A stretch of 64,000 nt of DNA, from the NCBI GenBank assembly GCA_036873135.1, contig JAPTYO010000005.1, forward strand, positions 15,602,166-15,666,165, written 5' to 3'. The position numbers were made by a program, and so were the translations under genes. This document shows, piece after piece, positions 30,021-40,047 of the stretch. Origin of the DNA: Clarkia xantiana subsp. parviflora (Eukaryota; Streptophyta; Magnoliopsida; Myrtales; Onagraceae). Position 1 is the first letter of the stretch. Each line of letters begins with the position of its first letter. A model generated the notes under the pieces. It ran no database searches. It saw only the letters and a list, made by a program, of their open reading frames with translations, and was not told the origin of the DNA.

Positions 30021-32079
30021 TGTTAGGAGTTCATGATTTTGATAAATTGGTGTTCTTGAAAATTTATAATTTTGGACCGAAATTTTTTAAAGGGATTTTA
30101 AAATTTCGAATTTTAAGGTTTATGAAGGTCCGAAATTTTCAAGATGTTCTTAGGAAATTTGATGTTCATAATCTTCAAGAAAATGGTGATATTTATCAAA
30201 ATCAAACATTTGATTGTAGATCTTATTAAGATTTGATATTAAAATTTGACCACTTGTTCTCAATTTTTGTGTTCTTGGCCGAAACTCTAGGTGATTTACA
30301 AGGTAAACTTTTTAATTTCTTAGGCACCAAGGGATTAAATTTTCAGCATAAATTTTAAATAATATTGTTTACCATATTTTAATTTTAAACTAGGTAACAA
30401 TATATCTATAATTGGGAACATTATGACATATTCACATTAATATATATAACTATTAATATATCTAAATATTTAAATAGGCTAAAGATATTATTGATAGATT
30501 TTAGTTAACTAAAAGATTGAGAAAATATATTTTTAATATATGTGTTTCCCTATTTAAGATATTGACAATAAATAAAATATATATTTATACGTATGTGCCG
30601 AATTTTACATATATAAATTGTTGATTGATTTAGTCTTAAAGATAGAATCTTGGCAATAAATATATATATATATATATATGTAATTATGTTGGCCGATATA
30701 TATATATATTTAATATTGAAAATTATTTTTATATAGTTAATGTTACTTAGTGGCCAAGTTAAATATTTTTGGACTTTGAAACCTTATTTGGGCCACAAGT
30801 AAACATTATGGCCCAACCTTTTAAATTTTAATTATTGGGCCGGTCCAATATGTCAAACCGGGACGAATTTAAATTGAACAAGGTTTTCTCAATCGGTTCG
30901 ACCTAATTGGGTCGGGGTCGGACCAAGGTGACTAAGTGGATCTAACCGAACCGGTTTTGAGTGTTGAACCGAACCATATTTTTATTGGACCGGTTCGGAC
31001 CGAACCAGATTTTAAAATTAAAACCGGACCGAACCAGATTTTAATGATCCGAGCCGAATTTTCGGACTGGAACCGAACCGGATTTTCTGAACCGAACCGA
31101 ACTGGACCAAAATTATCTGAACCGAACCGTATTTTTAAAACTGAATTCAAGTCAATTAAAATAAGGAGGTCAAGTTTTAAAATCCAAATATTTTGAACCT
31201 TAATAGGACTACACAGTGCTCAAGGTTTGCTAACCTTTAATGCCTTGTTTCGATTATGGGGATAGATCTCGGAGATACATGTTTTTGGGACTGGTTTATT
31301 ATTCAATATATTTATGCATGATTAGAATGTTGCGTATATTTTGTCTTGACTGAGACAATCTAGCTGGATATTACATATTGTGGGTGGAGCCCTGATTAAA
31401 TATATGGAATGCACACTAGGATAGATATGCTGTGATGGTTGGAATGCCTAGGATTCATGTCTAGAATGTTGTGTGATTGAATATAAGCATGAATTGCAAA
31501 TCAGCCCCTAATGCTTAAAATTATTTTAAAATCTAAAACCAGTCGCCAAATGTTTATAATGTGAATGTTACATGTTTGACACGTATGCTAGAATGTTGAG
31601 GATGTAGCCGCATTTGATAATTTACTTGGAAGTAGAATTATATATGCAAGCATGAGTTCCTTGGAATATTAGACGCATGATGCGTAAGCATGAGTATGGT
31701 TTGTATGATGAATGTTAGTGGTGTATGATAATTTACATGGATAGTAGAATTATATATGCATGAGTGAATTCATCGGAATATTTTTCCAAAATAAAAAGGG
31801 CCTTGGGAAAACAAAGATCGGATATGCTCGTTTTAAAATTCACGTTCCGGTAATTTGCAATTTAAACCGTTTTAAAATACTGATCTATTAGATAGAAGAC
31901 GAAGGTAATGTGAACTCTTTCACAGCCATCTTCCATTGGTTTACTGGTGGTCGGTTGGTTTAGATGACTGAGGAATCATTATTTGTCGGATTCCATCTTA
32001 ATAGATATTTGATGTATGCAATTATTTCTTAAAATGTGATTGTCTTCCTGATTTTTGCATAATAATCGATGTGTTAGTC
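30021..32079. other. Cop-C leader, non-coding
   Basis: About 2 kb, very AT-rich, with an (AT)n run at about 30660-30680 and a patch at 30940-31140 where accgaaccg and gaaccgga motifs recur. The Cop-B leader (50344-52386, minus strand) matches it. No ORF is conserved between the two. Confidence 0.65.
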
Positions 32080-32931
32080 ATGGCTGCGATCAACAATGTT
32101 AACTCCCAAATGAATAAGGAGGTAAAATTGAACAGCAACAATTATAAGATCTGGAATAAGCGCGCAAGAATGGTAATCACTGAAATGTGAGGTTTGGAGC
32201 ATTTGACTTCGAAGAAATTCAGGCCGGAGGGAGACCTCACGTACAAACTAAAGAAATTCCATGATGAATGGGATGCAACGGACTAGGAAATTCGTTCCGC
32301 CTTGTTGTCACTGCTTGAGGATGACATACTCTATGGATATGACCACTATGAGTCTGCCATGGACCTGTGGGACGGTCTTAAGGTAGGGTTTGGTGTTTAC
32401 ACCACAGCCCAAAAGTGATCATTAAACATCGCTTTAGATTTGTACAAGATGAATCCCAAGCATACAATGAAGGAGCATATTAGAAACATGTCTAACATGC
32501 TTGCTGAACTCAAGGAGGCGGGAGAAATCCTGATCGACGAACAGAAGGTCCATGCGTAATCTGATCCCTGCCTGACTCTTGGAATAGCATGAAAATGCAC
32601 TTAACTCGACGATCTCGAGAAAGTGCGAGTTCATCTCGAGCTGGAAAAGGATCGTCTCAAGGCCGAAAAGCCGAGAGCGGAAATGCATCTTGCATCCTCC
32701 CATCCAGCTGAGCAAAAGGGTAAGCGCAAGAGAAAAGGAAAAGGACTTCATTTTAAGGCTAATAAACCTTTAGCTCCAAAACCTCAGAAGAAGTTCAAGC
32801 GAAAGCAATTCGGAGGTAAAAAAAGGCCGGCAAAACAGACAAGTAGAGAGGAAACTCGAACGTGTTTTAGGTATGGCGTGAAAGGACACCTTGCTATTGC
32901 CTGTACCAATCCTCCCAAGGTACGTGCTTAA
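32080..32931 (+). pseudogene. Cop-C gag
   Basis: From ATG 32080 a single frame runs to 32931 but has six internal stops (TGA, TAG, TGA, TAA, TGA, TAA between about 32188 and 32610), mostly explicable as C-to-T changes. Visible Gag features: NNYKIWNKRARMVI near the N-terminus, EIRSALLSLLEDDILYGY, MDLWDGL, LDLYKMNPKHTMKEHI, NMLAELKEAGEIL, a Lys/Arg-rich linker, then a zinc knuckle reading CFRYGVKGHLAIAC, where the second Cys (CX2C) has become Tyr. This is the copia/UBN2-type Gag arrangement. The frame itself has survived without indels. Confidence 0.85.
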
Positions 32932-33130
32932 GAATAATGATAACCTCATAACCTCTTCTAGTACTCTTCTTACTCGAGAGTAATTCAATTTGTCTCTATG
33001 GATTACAGAACCGAGAAGGAGAACAAGCACAAACCTGAGGAACTTGCCCTGAAGATATAAAGATTGAATGGAAGACTTAATCTTTATTTCTTTGCTAAAT
33101 GAAGCTCCTCTTGATTTTCAGTATAAATAC
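32932..33130 (+). pseudogene. Cop-C sequence after gag, up to the Cop-B insertion
   Basis: Short remnant with stops in every frame; the gag-pro linker of a copia element is expected here. It ends with aatac (33126-33130), the left copy of the Cop-B target duplication. Confidence 0.6.
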
Positions 33131-33690
33131 TGTTGGATTACGTGGACGTGATACTACGGAATGCTAAACGTGTACTAGCAAGAAATCTAATTTACGCAGC
33201 AGAATTAGTACACATACCTTTTAGCTTTCCTGCCCAAGAACGATGTGGAGGGAGTTCTGATCCTCTGGTCGGAACCACGTGCAAGTTCTTCGTTAGAAGA
33301 AGTCCCACGGGATGTAGCTCCACAACAAGACCTCTGATCGATTCTTCAACGGAGATGGAACCTCGGACTTGATGTTGATGGTGCCGAAATATTAGACTAG
33401 GGTGACAAGTTCTCTCAATGGAGATCCTTGTTCTTAATTGTTTGTTTAAACCCTTAGGAGTCACCCCTATATATAGTATTGGGTGGAGTTGCCTTGGCAA
33501 CTCCACCCTATGTGGTACTAGGGTTTCGGCCGAACCATGTAAAAAGGGGGGAGGCCCTTTTTGGGCCTCCCTTGTCAATTACTAATTGGATTTGGCCCAA
33601 TTAGCCCAAATTGACAATTACCTAATTAACTTAGGTAATTCCCTTAATTAACGGGCTTCTATTACGGCGCCACGTCACCATATGCTAATA
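33131..33690 (-). repeat. Cop-B 3' LTR (560 bp)
   Basis: + strand tgttggattacg...catatgctaata. Differs from the 5' LTR by a 42-bp segment (about 33390-33432) absent there, and by ctaata versus ctaaca at the end. It has a tatatatag box near 33468-33477. Confidence 0.92.
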
Positions 33691-34825
33691 TCTCCCACTC
33701 GCCGGAATGGGAGGGTGCTTGTTAATCTATACGATTACGCAATAGTATCAACATCTTAGTCTTCAGTCTTCATCTCCATCTCCGAATAGTTCATACGAGG
33801 CTTGCCGTGCGACCGGCGGATAGGACGGGCATCGTGCTACTCATCTGTTAGGAGTATTGTAGCGCCCGCAGAACGTTGATTCCCTTTTCATGAACCAAAC
33901 CTGTTAGAAATAAAATATGTACCGCACTGCATTCTTGGTCAACTGTTAATTCTCCAATTGCCCAGTTTTCCACAAAGGAATACTTCTCCAGGGCATCCGT
34001 ACAAGTGTTCACAACCTTCAACTAATATCCGGTTGGCGGCCACCTTGTGAACACGAGAGTCGGTGAATTAAAGGTGAACTTGACCATCCCCATCGCTTAT
34101 AGCCTTAGTCTGACTCAACCGATTTCCAAGACGTGGTCACTTGGCTGTTTTCTTTGGCACTACGCTCGTACGCCGGGAAGCGAGCATTGAGCCAGACCTT
34201 AGGTATAAATTCTGAGTCCGTGAGGATACTTTGAATGCCACTTCATAAGGCATCCAGGATCAATCACACGCTCAAGGTGAAGAAGTATGCGCCCTTTGAA
34301 TCACAAGGATTCTAGCTAGCACAACCGAGCATGACCCCGTGGTCGAACGTGGCACACGCAATATAAAGCACGCGTCGATAGCACACCTGGTAAAGCCAGG
34401 GATGGGATATGTCAATAATGCTATCGCAGAATCTCTCATTTGGCCTTGAATGTGATTTATAGTGATGGACAAAGTCCAACTCGGCGATTTACAAAACGAA
34501 GATTAAGTCATGCTGTTAAGCGTGACAATGTTATCGTTTTGTTTAATCAGGTTTATCCCCCTGATTCTTAGCCAATCTTGTCATGGTTGAGGTCCCTCTC
34601 TCCTTACAAGATGACCGTGCCTGTGTGACGAGGCAAGGTTCACATTCGACATAATTTTGGTGCAAGAATTTTACTTCTTCCTACGACTTAGTTTATAGAC
34701 CGTAAAATTCGATGTTGTTAATCATTATGACGTCGACGAATCATAAACTCTAACTGAAATTATTTTATTTAATTGAAACACAATTTCAGATGTCAAAATG
34801 TTATCACTTTTACAAGCCACACAGT
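33691..34825 (-). other. Cop-B polypurine tract and 3' non-coding region
   Basis: 33691-33700 reads GAGTGGGAGA on the minus strand, the PPT. The next 1.1 kb has no ORF but matches the corresponding 1.1 kb of Cop-C (56003-57110), so a long 3' non-coding region belongs to this family. Confidence 0.75.
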
Positions 34826-36272
34826 TTAAGCCCTACGTAATCCAGGCAGTTTTACGTGCTTTTCAAAAATCTCCCTACGTAACGGCTTACTCAAAGGGTC
34901 CGCGACCATATTGTCTGTAGGAAAGTATTCTAAAGTGATTATGTTGTCTTCCAGAACTGACCTAGCATAATTGTATTTCACATCAATGTGTTTAGTCCTA
35001 CTATGGTACTTTGGATTTATTAACTGCCGCAATGGCCACCTGACTGTCGGAGTGCACCTTCACAGGTTTACTCCTTTTGTCGGTGCCAATTAATGCAGTA
35101 AGAAGCCTTTTCAGCCATACCACTTCTTGTGCGTTTCTGGAGAGGGCAACGGATTCTGATTCCATAGTGGAAAGCGCGACACAAGATTGCTTCTTGCTTA
35201 CCCATGATATGGCAGCATTAGCAAGGAGGAAAACTCTTCCTGTGGTGGACTTACGATCATCCGGATCGCCACCGTGGTCGGCGTCACTATAACCGGTCAA
35301 TTCGAGCTGATTTCCCTCATAGCACATAACATAGTCGGCAGTACCTTTCAGATATCTAATAATTCGTTTTACGGCCTTTAGATGTTGATAACTAGGATCT
35401 GATTGGAATCTTGCTACTAGGCCCATAGCGTAACAGATGTCTAGCCGAGTACAGAACATGGCGTACATTAGACTCCCTACCATGCTCAGATACTCTGCAT
35501 TCTTCATCTGTTCATGCTCCTGCTGGTTTTTCGGGCCATCACGCTTCGATAGCGCGCACCCGAACACACCTGGCGTATCCACGGGTTTAGCATCCAGCAT
35601 TTTGAATCTTTCAACAGTTTGTTGATATATGATTCCTGAGATAGAAATAATTTCCGGGTGGCACGATCTTGGGCAATATTGATGCCTAAGATGTACATGG
35701 CTTCTCCCATATCTTTCATCTCGAATGCTGATGCTAACCAGGACTTTGATTTATTCATGAAACTCATATCGTTCGCATAAATGAGTATATAATCCACGTA
35801 TAGTGTTATGATGACATACTTAGACCCGGAGGTCTTAGTGTATACGCAGGGATCCTCGTGAAGATTCACAAATCCGTATCCGACAATTTCCTCGTGGAAT
35901 CTGCGATACCATTGCCGAGACGATTGTTTAAGGCCGTATATAGATCTTCGGAGTTTGCAAACTTTATGTTCTTTGCCAGGAGTAATGAAACCCTCCGGCT
36001 ACTCCATATAGATCTCTTTCTCCAGGTTTCCATGGAGGAATGCGGTCTTAACATCCATTTGGTGTAGCTCTAGATCAAGACTAGCAACTAGGGCAAGGAT
36101 GGCTCTTACTGTGGTGTAACGAACAGTCGGTGAGTCCATCTTTATCAAAATTCATTCCGTGAATTTGGGTATATCCTTTCGCAATTATTCGAGTTTTGCA
36201 CCACTCGAAATTTCCACCCGAAGTGAATTCTAAGATTTCACTTTCTAGTTCTATGGTTAACAGATAAATCAA
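34826..36272 (-). pseudogene. Cop-B pol: reverse transcriptase and RNase H
   Basis: Sense order: IIAKGYTQIHG (36200), LHQMDVKTAFLHGNLEKEIYME then a stop at about 36000, a degenerate segment, and the ORF 35869-35504 (NLHEDPCVYTKTSGSKYVII). The catalytic motif reads YVDY instead of YVDD, followed by KSKSWLASAFEMKDMGEAMYILGI. A frameshift near 35600 leads to 35600-35001: EYLSMVGSLMYAMFCTRLDICYA, TADYVMCYEGNQLELTGYSDADHGGD, KSTTGRVF, SCVALSTMESE. After a second shift comes the tail (TKHIDVKY, NIITLEYFPTDNMVADPLSKP). A Tork/TNT1-like copia RT by style. Not functional. Confidence 0.88.
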
Positions 36273-38894
36273 CTAAAGACTAAAAACGGGTTAGTTCTTA
36301 TTTAGGCAATTTCATCCTCCATTGTTTTCCTCCATTCCCTCGTTTTGAGGTCCTTCCTTTGCTTGATGAACCGTCACTGGTTCAAGAACGAACATCAAGA
36401 TGTTTAACACGTCTCGTTTGATGGGATACTTCTCGAAAGAAGTTCGTTGCCTTTGACTATGTCTAGGCACGTTAATCCCATATTTTAGTCTGATCGTTAC
36501 TCCCACTCGGAATAATGCTTCTTTTCGGGGCATTACTCCCACTGGGAACAATGGTGGTGGTTGAACTTACTTGGAATATCCTGTCAGTCTCGGGTTTTTA
36601 CCTCCGAGATGTATTCCTCGATCACTAGGATCTAGAACCAATTTGGTTGTTCCACTCCCACTAGGAAAAATGGGTAGTTGAAATAGTTCATTATCATGAT
36701 TATCAGGCCCGACTTGATTCGCATTTTGAAATTTAGTGATGATTATGTGTGAGGGGGAGTGAGCCCTCTCAGTGGATTTATTATGAAGACGTTTCCATCG
36801 TCATTTACCAAATCAATCACTTATGCTATATCAATTCTCTCACTCGAAGTAAGTGGGACCTGAGAATCTCTACCATCCATCTATTAACTTTTAATCAGTA
36901 CTAGTTTGTTCGTTCTGCAAAGTGTTGGAAATCCATCCTCAAAACTCTATAATGTGTCATGTTTGTCCACGAACCATTGTTCCGGGCTAATTTTAAAACT
37001 CGTATTCTTCGCGAGTAGTGCGTGCTCTTAATGAATACTCGTTTTAATGCGCAAATTAATGCGTCTTTGTGATAAGGTTTTACCCGAATCATTTATTAAC
37101 TTTATGGTAACGTGTTTTAATCGATTTTTTCAGAACATAGTGTTCTACATGAACGTGAGTTAAATTAATCTCATCCCGCAGGAAAAATTAATGTATAACT
37201 CTAACATTATGTAATTCTGAACTATGTTTCTTGAAGTGTTTAATGAATGATTTTAGCCAAACTCTTCGTTCAAGGCTAATGGTGGGAGAGTCGTTTTACC
37301 GACTACTTCTTTTCGTTTATTTAACTCATCCATATATTTATCTATCTTATGGACCATGCATTTAAGCTGTCGCTTTTTATGCCATGGTTGATATTCTAAT
37401 TAGATTGTAGTAGCTGGAAGACTTACATAAAATCTAAGTAGTTATCAATGAGTTATATCTGAAGAATTACAAAAGAAAATTCTGCATTCATAAAAATACT
37501 TGATTATTAAATTAGTATTCTAAAACGATGTGTCCCGTCTCTCGAGGTGACATGCGCCATGCGCATTATACCAGGTCTAAACCGTGGTTTTGAAATCGTT
37601 TTAATTTCCGAATTTAAAATTAAATCGGTTTTACATGCACATTATTTCGGAATATGTCATTTAATGGAGTACTAACAAACATGAGGATTTAAGTCGGTCT
37701 GCCCTTTTAGAACTATGCGATCGATGGATTTATTCAGTTCAGTTTGATCTGACTGAGATGACGGAGTATGTGAATCGTTTCATCTTATTAAATTTTGGTT
37801 CTAACCCGTAGGTTTGAATTATCATTTCGGATCGTTCCCTTTAACTGAAACATTAAATTGATAAGCAAATTGTGCTTCAAATCGAGCAACAATTTCTTTA
37901 TTCAATATCTCCAAATTTCAAAATAACCAAAATTTTTAGTAATTCAGACGAACAATGAACGATAAATGACAATGGTAGGATTCTTGGTCTGAAGGTCACA
38001 TATTTGATCCATGTTTACCGCATAGATAGTCGAGAACTTTAAGTCACGTTGGACTTCACATATGATTAAATTCACTAGTGAATCAAATCAAAATGATTTG
38101 TGTTCAAGTAAAACGTTTACGGCTTTACATACATGACATATGAGGCGTGTTTGAGACGCACTTTATCAACGAGGTTTAACCCACCGGATAATCGTTTAAA
38201 AACTTTTACGGTCAAGTTCCCTCCATGATATATGGATCACAATTGACTTCATTCGATCTATTGTGGTTAGGTGAGAAGGTTGTCGCTTCAATGCCTTGGT
38301 TACCGTACTTGACTTAGACTCAAGGTTATTGAATCTTGTCAATGTAAGGCAACCATATACATTTTTTTCATGTTGACCCTTTTATTGAGAATGTCTCGAG
38401 TGGCTATTATACCAGCATCCATGAAATGAAAAGACCATCACATTCAACCGAAACATTTCTAGATTTAACATCCTTGCTTCTACCGAGGCAGATGCAAAGG
38501 GATACCAAGCTTTGACATTGTCTGGTTGCAATTTGAAGTCTTCTTCAACCTCTTTTATTCAAGGTTGAATGTATCACCACATACGCATTTAGATCATCAA
38601 AGAATCTACTTCAATATTTAGGAAACAAACAATCACGTTCATTTCTCATTGTCAAAATCATACGAACTACCATATTCATTCGTAATTGTCCTTTCTGCTT
38701 TTCGGAATTGTAGCAGAGAGGAGTCCTATACATATTCCTTACGTTCATCATATTTTATACCATCTAGATTGCAAGGTTCATAGAAGCGTACCGACTTAAC
38801 CATGAAAACTAGTACATTGATAATTATGCTAATTCTGGAAGACAACAACATTTTGACAGAATTGCAAACATCGGATTATCTATTATGATGGAAT
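36273..38894 (-). pseudogene. Cop-B decayed gag, protease and integrase region
   Basis: By position this should hold gag to integrase. I find only short ORFs. The integrase-RT linker may persist near 36551-36312 (EALFRVGVTIRLKYGINVPR). The leader end (38800-38894) still matches Cop-C near 31990-32080. No protease or DD35E motif could be read. Confidence 0.5.
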
Positions 38895-38899
38895 ACGAC

Positions 38900-39550
38900 T
38901 GTTGGAACATGGTTGGAACTCCGGTACGTTCTTGAAGGAAGTCCGAACTCCTTCGCTCCAAGTAATCCTGCAAGAAGGGGATAGACCGGGCGGTGACCCA
39001 GAATCCCTCTCCGACGCTTAAATGAGTATCTCGATATAGACTGACAAGTATCAGTATGAATGTCAATGTATCAATCCTGAGGTAAATTCTTCCTTTATAT
39101 AGGAGAGGAGTTACCCCAGTTACCTGTTGCGATAACTGCTGGGGGCAGTTAGCCCACGTTCCGTTTATCTCGGCCATTTGTCCACGTTCCGTCTTTTCAG
39201 GCCACTTCCCCACTATGTCGATAGTGGGCGTGTTTCCCGGCCTCGTTCTCTGGTGGCAAGTCCCGACGGATATCGGGGACTCCAGAGTTATCTCCTATGG
39301 TCACCGCTCGGGGCCCCTCGTCATCGGGACAGGGCCAGTCTTCTCAGGGATTTAATATTGGGGCCTACTCAAAGGCATATCATCGGGGCCTACTCAAAGG
39401 CATATCATCGGGAGCGTTCAGCTCGTATGTCGGGACCGACCTTGTCGGGTCCTATCGTATTGGTCTTCTAATCCTCTTTTAGGGCCCAGTGGGCCTACTT
39501 CGCCGTTTAGTCGTCGTTAATGGGCCTAACGGCTATATCGAAACCCATCA
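38900..39550 (-). repeat. Tat-E 3' LTR (651 bp)
   Basis: + strand tgttggaacatgg...aaacccatca. Two copies of the 25-bp cggggcctactcaaaggcatatcat unit, against three in the 5' LTR, account exactly for the 25-bp length difference. TATA sequence (minus) at 39094-39101. Confidence 0.95.
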
Positions 39551-39562
39551 TTTGCCCCCAAG
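39551..39562 (-). other. Tat-E polypurine tract
   Basis: Minus strand cttgggggcaaa abutting the LTR. Confidence 0.85.
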
Positions 39563-39895
39563 AGACGAGGGACTTATATTTCGTCGTGTCTTCCAGTTTT
39601 GGACCTCCCGATATCGGCATCGGAGGCTTTTGACTTTACGAAAAATCTTCTGAAGCAGATCTCCTCCTCCAAGATTCCCCGATATTCCGAGGATAACCAC
39701 CGAATCCGAAAAGATTTCTCGGTCACTCAACTATTAAATGCAGCAGGTGACGAAGAGACGGCTTGGGTACCCGTGCCTGTTTTTCCTGAAAAAGCACTTT
39801 CTAGCCGTTTTTTCCCTAGTGTTTCGACGATTCAAGTTGAGGCGTTTCATCTTCAACGGTTCGGATTGCAACGTCTCTTTGGCTGTCCTCTCTCC

Positions 39896-39902
39896 TATAA
39901 AA
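39896..39902 (+). promoter_or_regulatory. TATA box of the Tat-E antisense gene
   Basis: TATAAAA in ctctcctataaaacccc, about 145 bp before the ATG at 40048, followed by a pyrimidine-rich leader (attcagttctcctctaccg). The same motif and spacing occur upstream of the Tat-0 gene and, weaker, of the Tat-1 gene. This suggests the antisense gene has its own promoter, independent of the LTR. Confidence 0.65.
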
Positions 39903-40047
39903 CCCCAAATCTTGGCACTATTCAGTTCTCCTCTACCGTTTCATTCTCTGTGTTTTCGAAAGCTCAAGCTCTCCTTTCTAGTCTGATCAACACTCCGGCG
40001 ACCAGGATCTCCGACCATCAAGATCATCCTTTCTTCTCCGATTCAAC

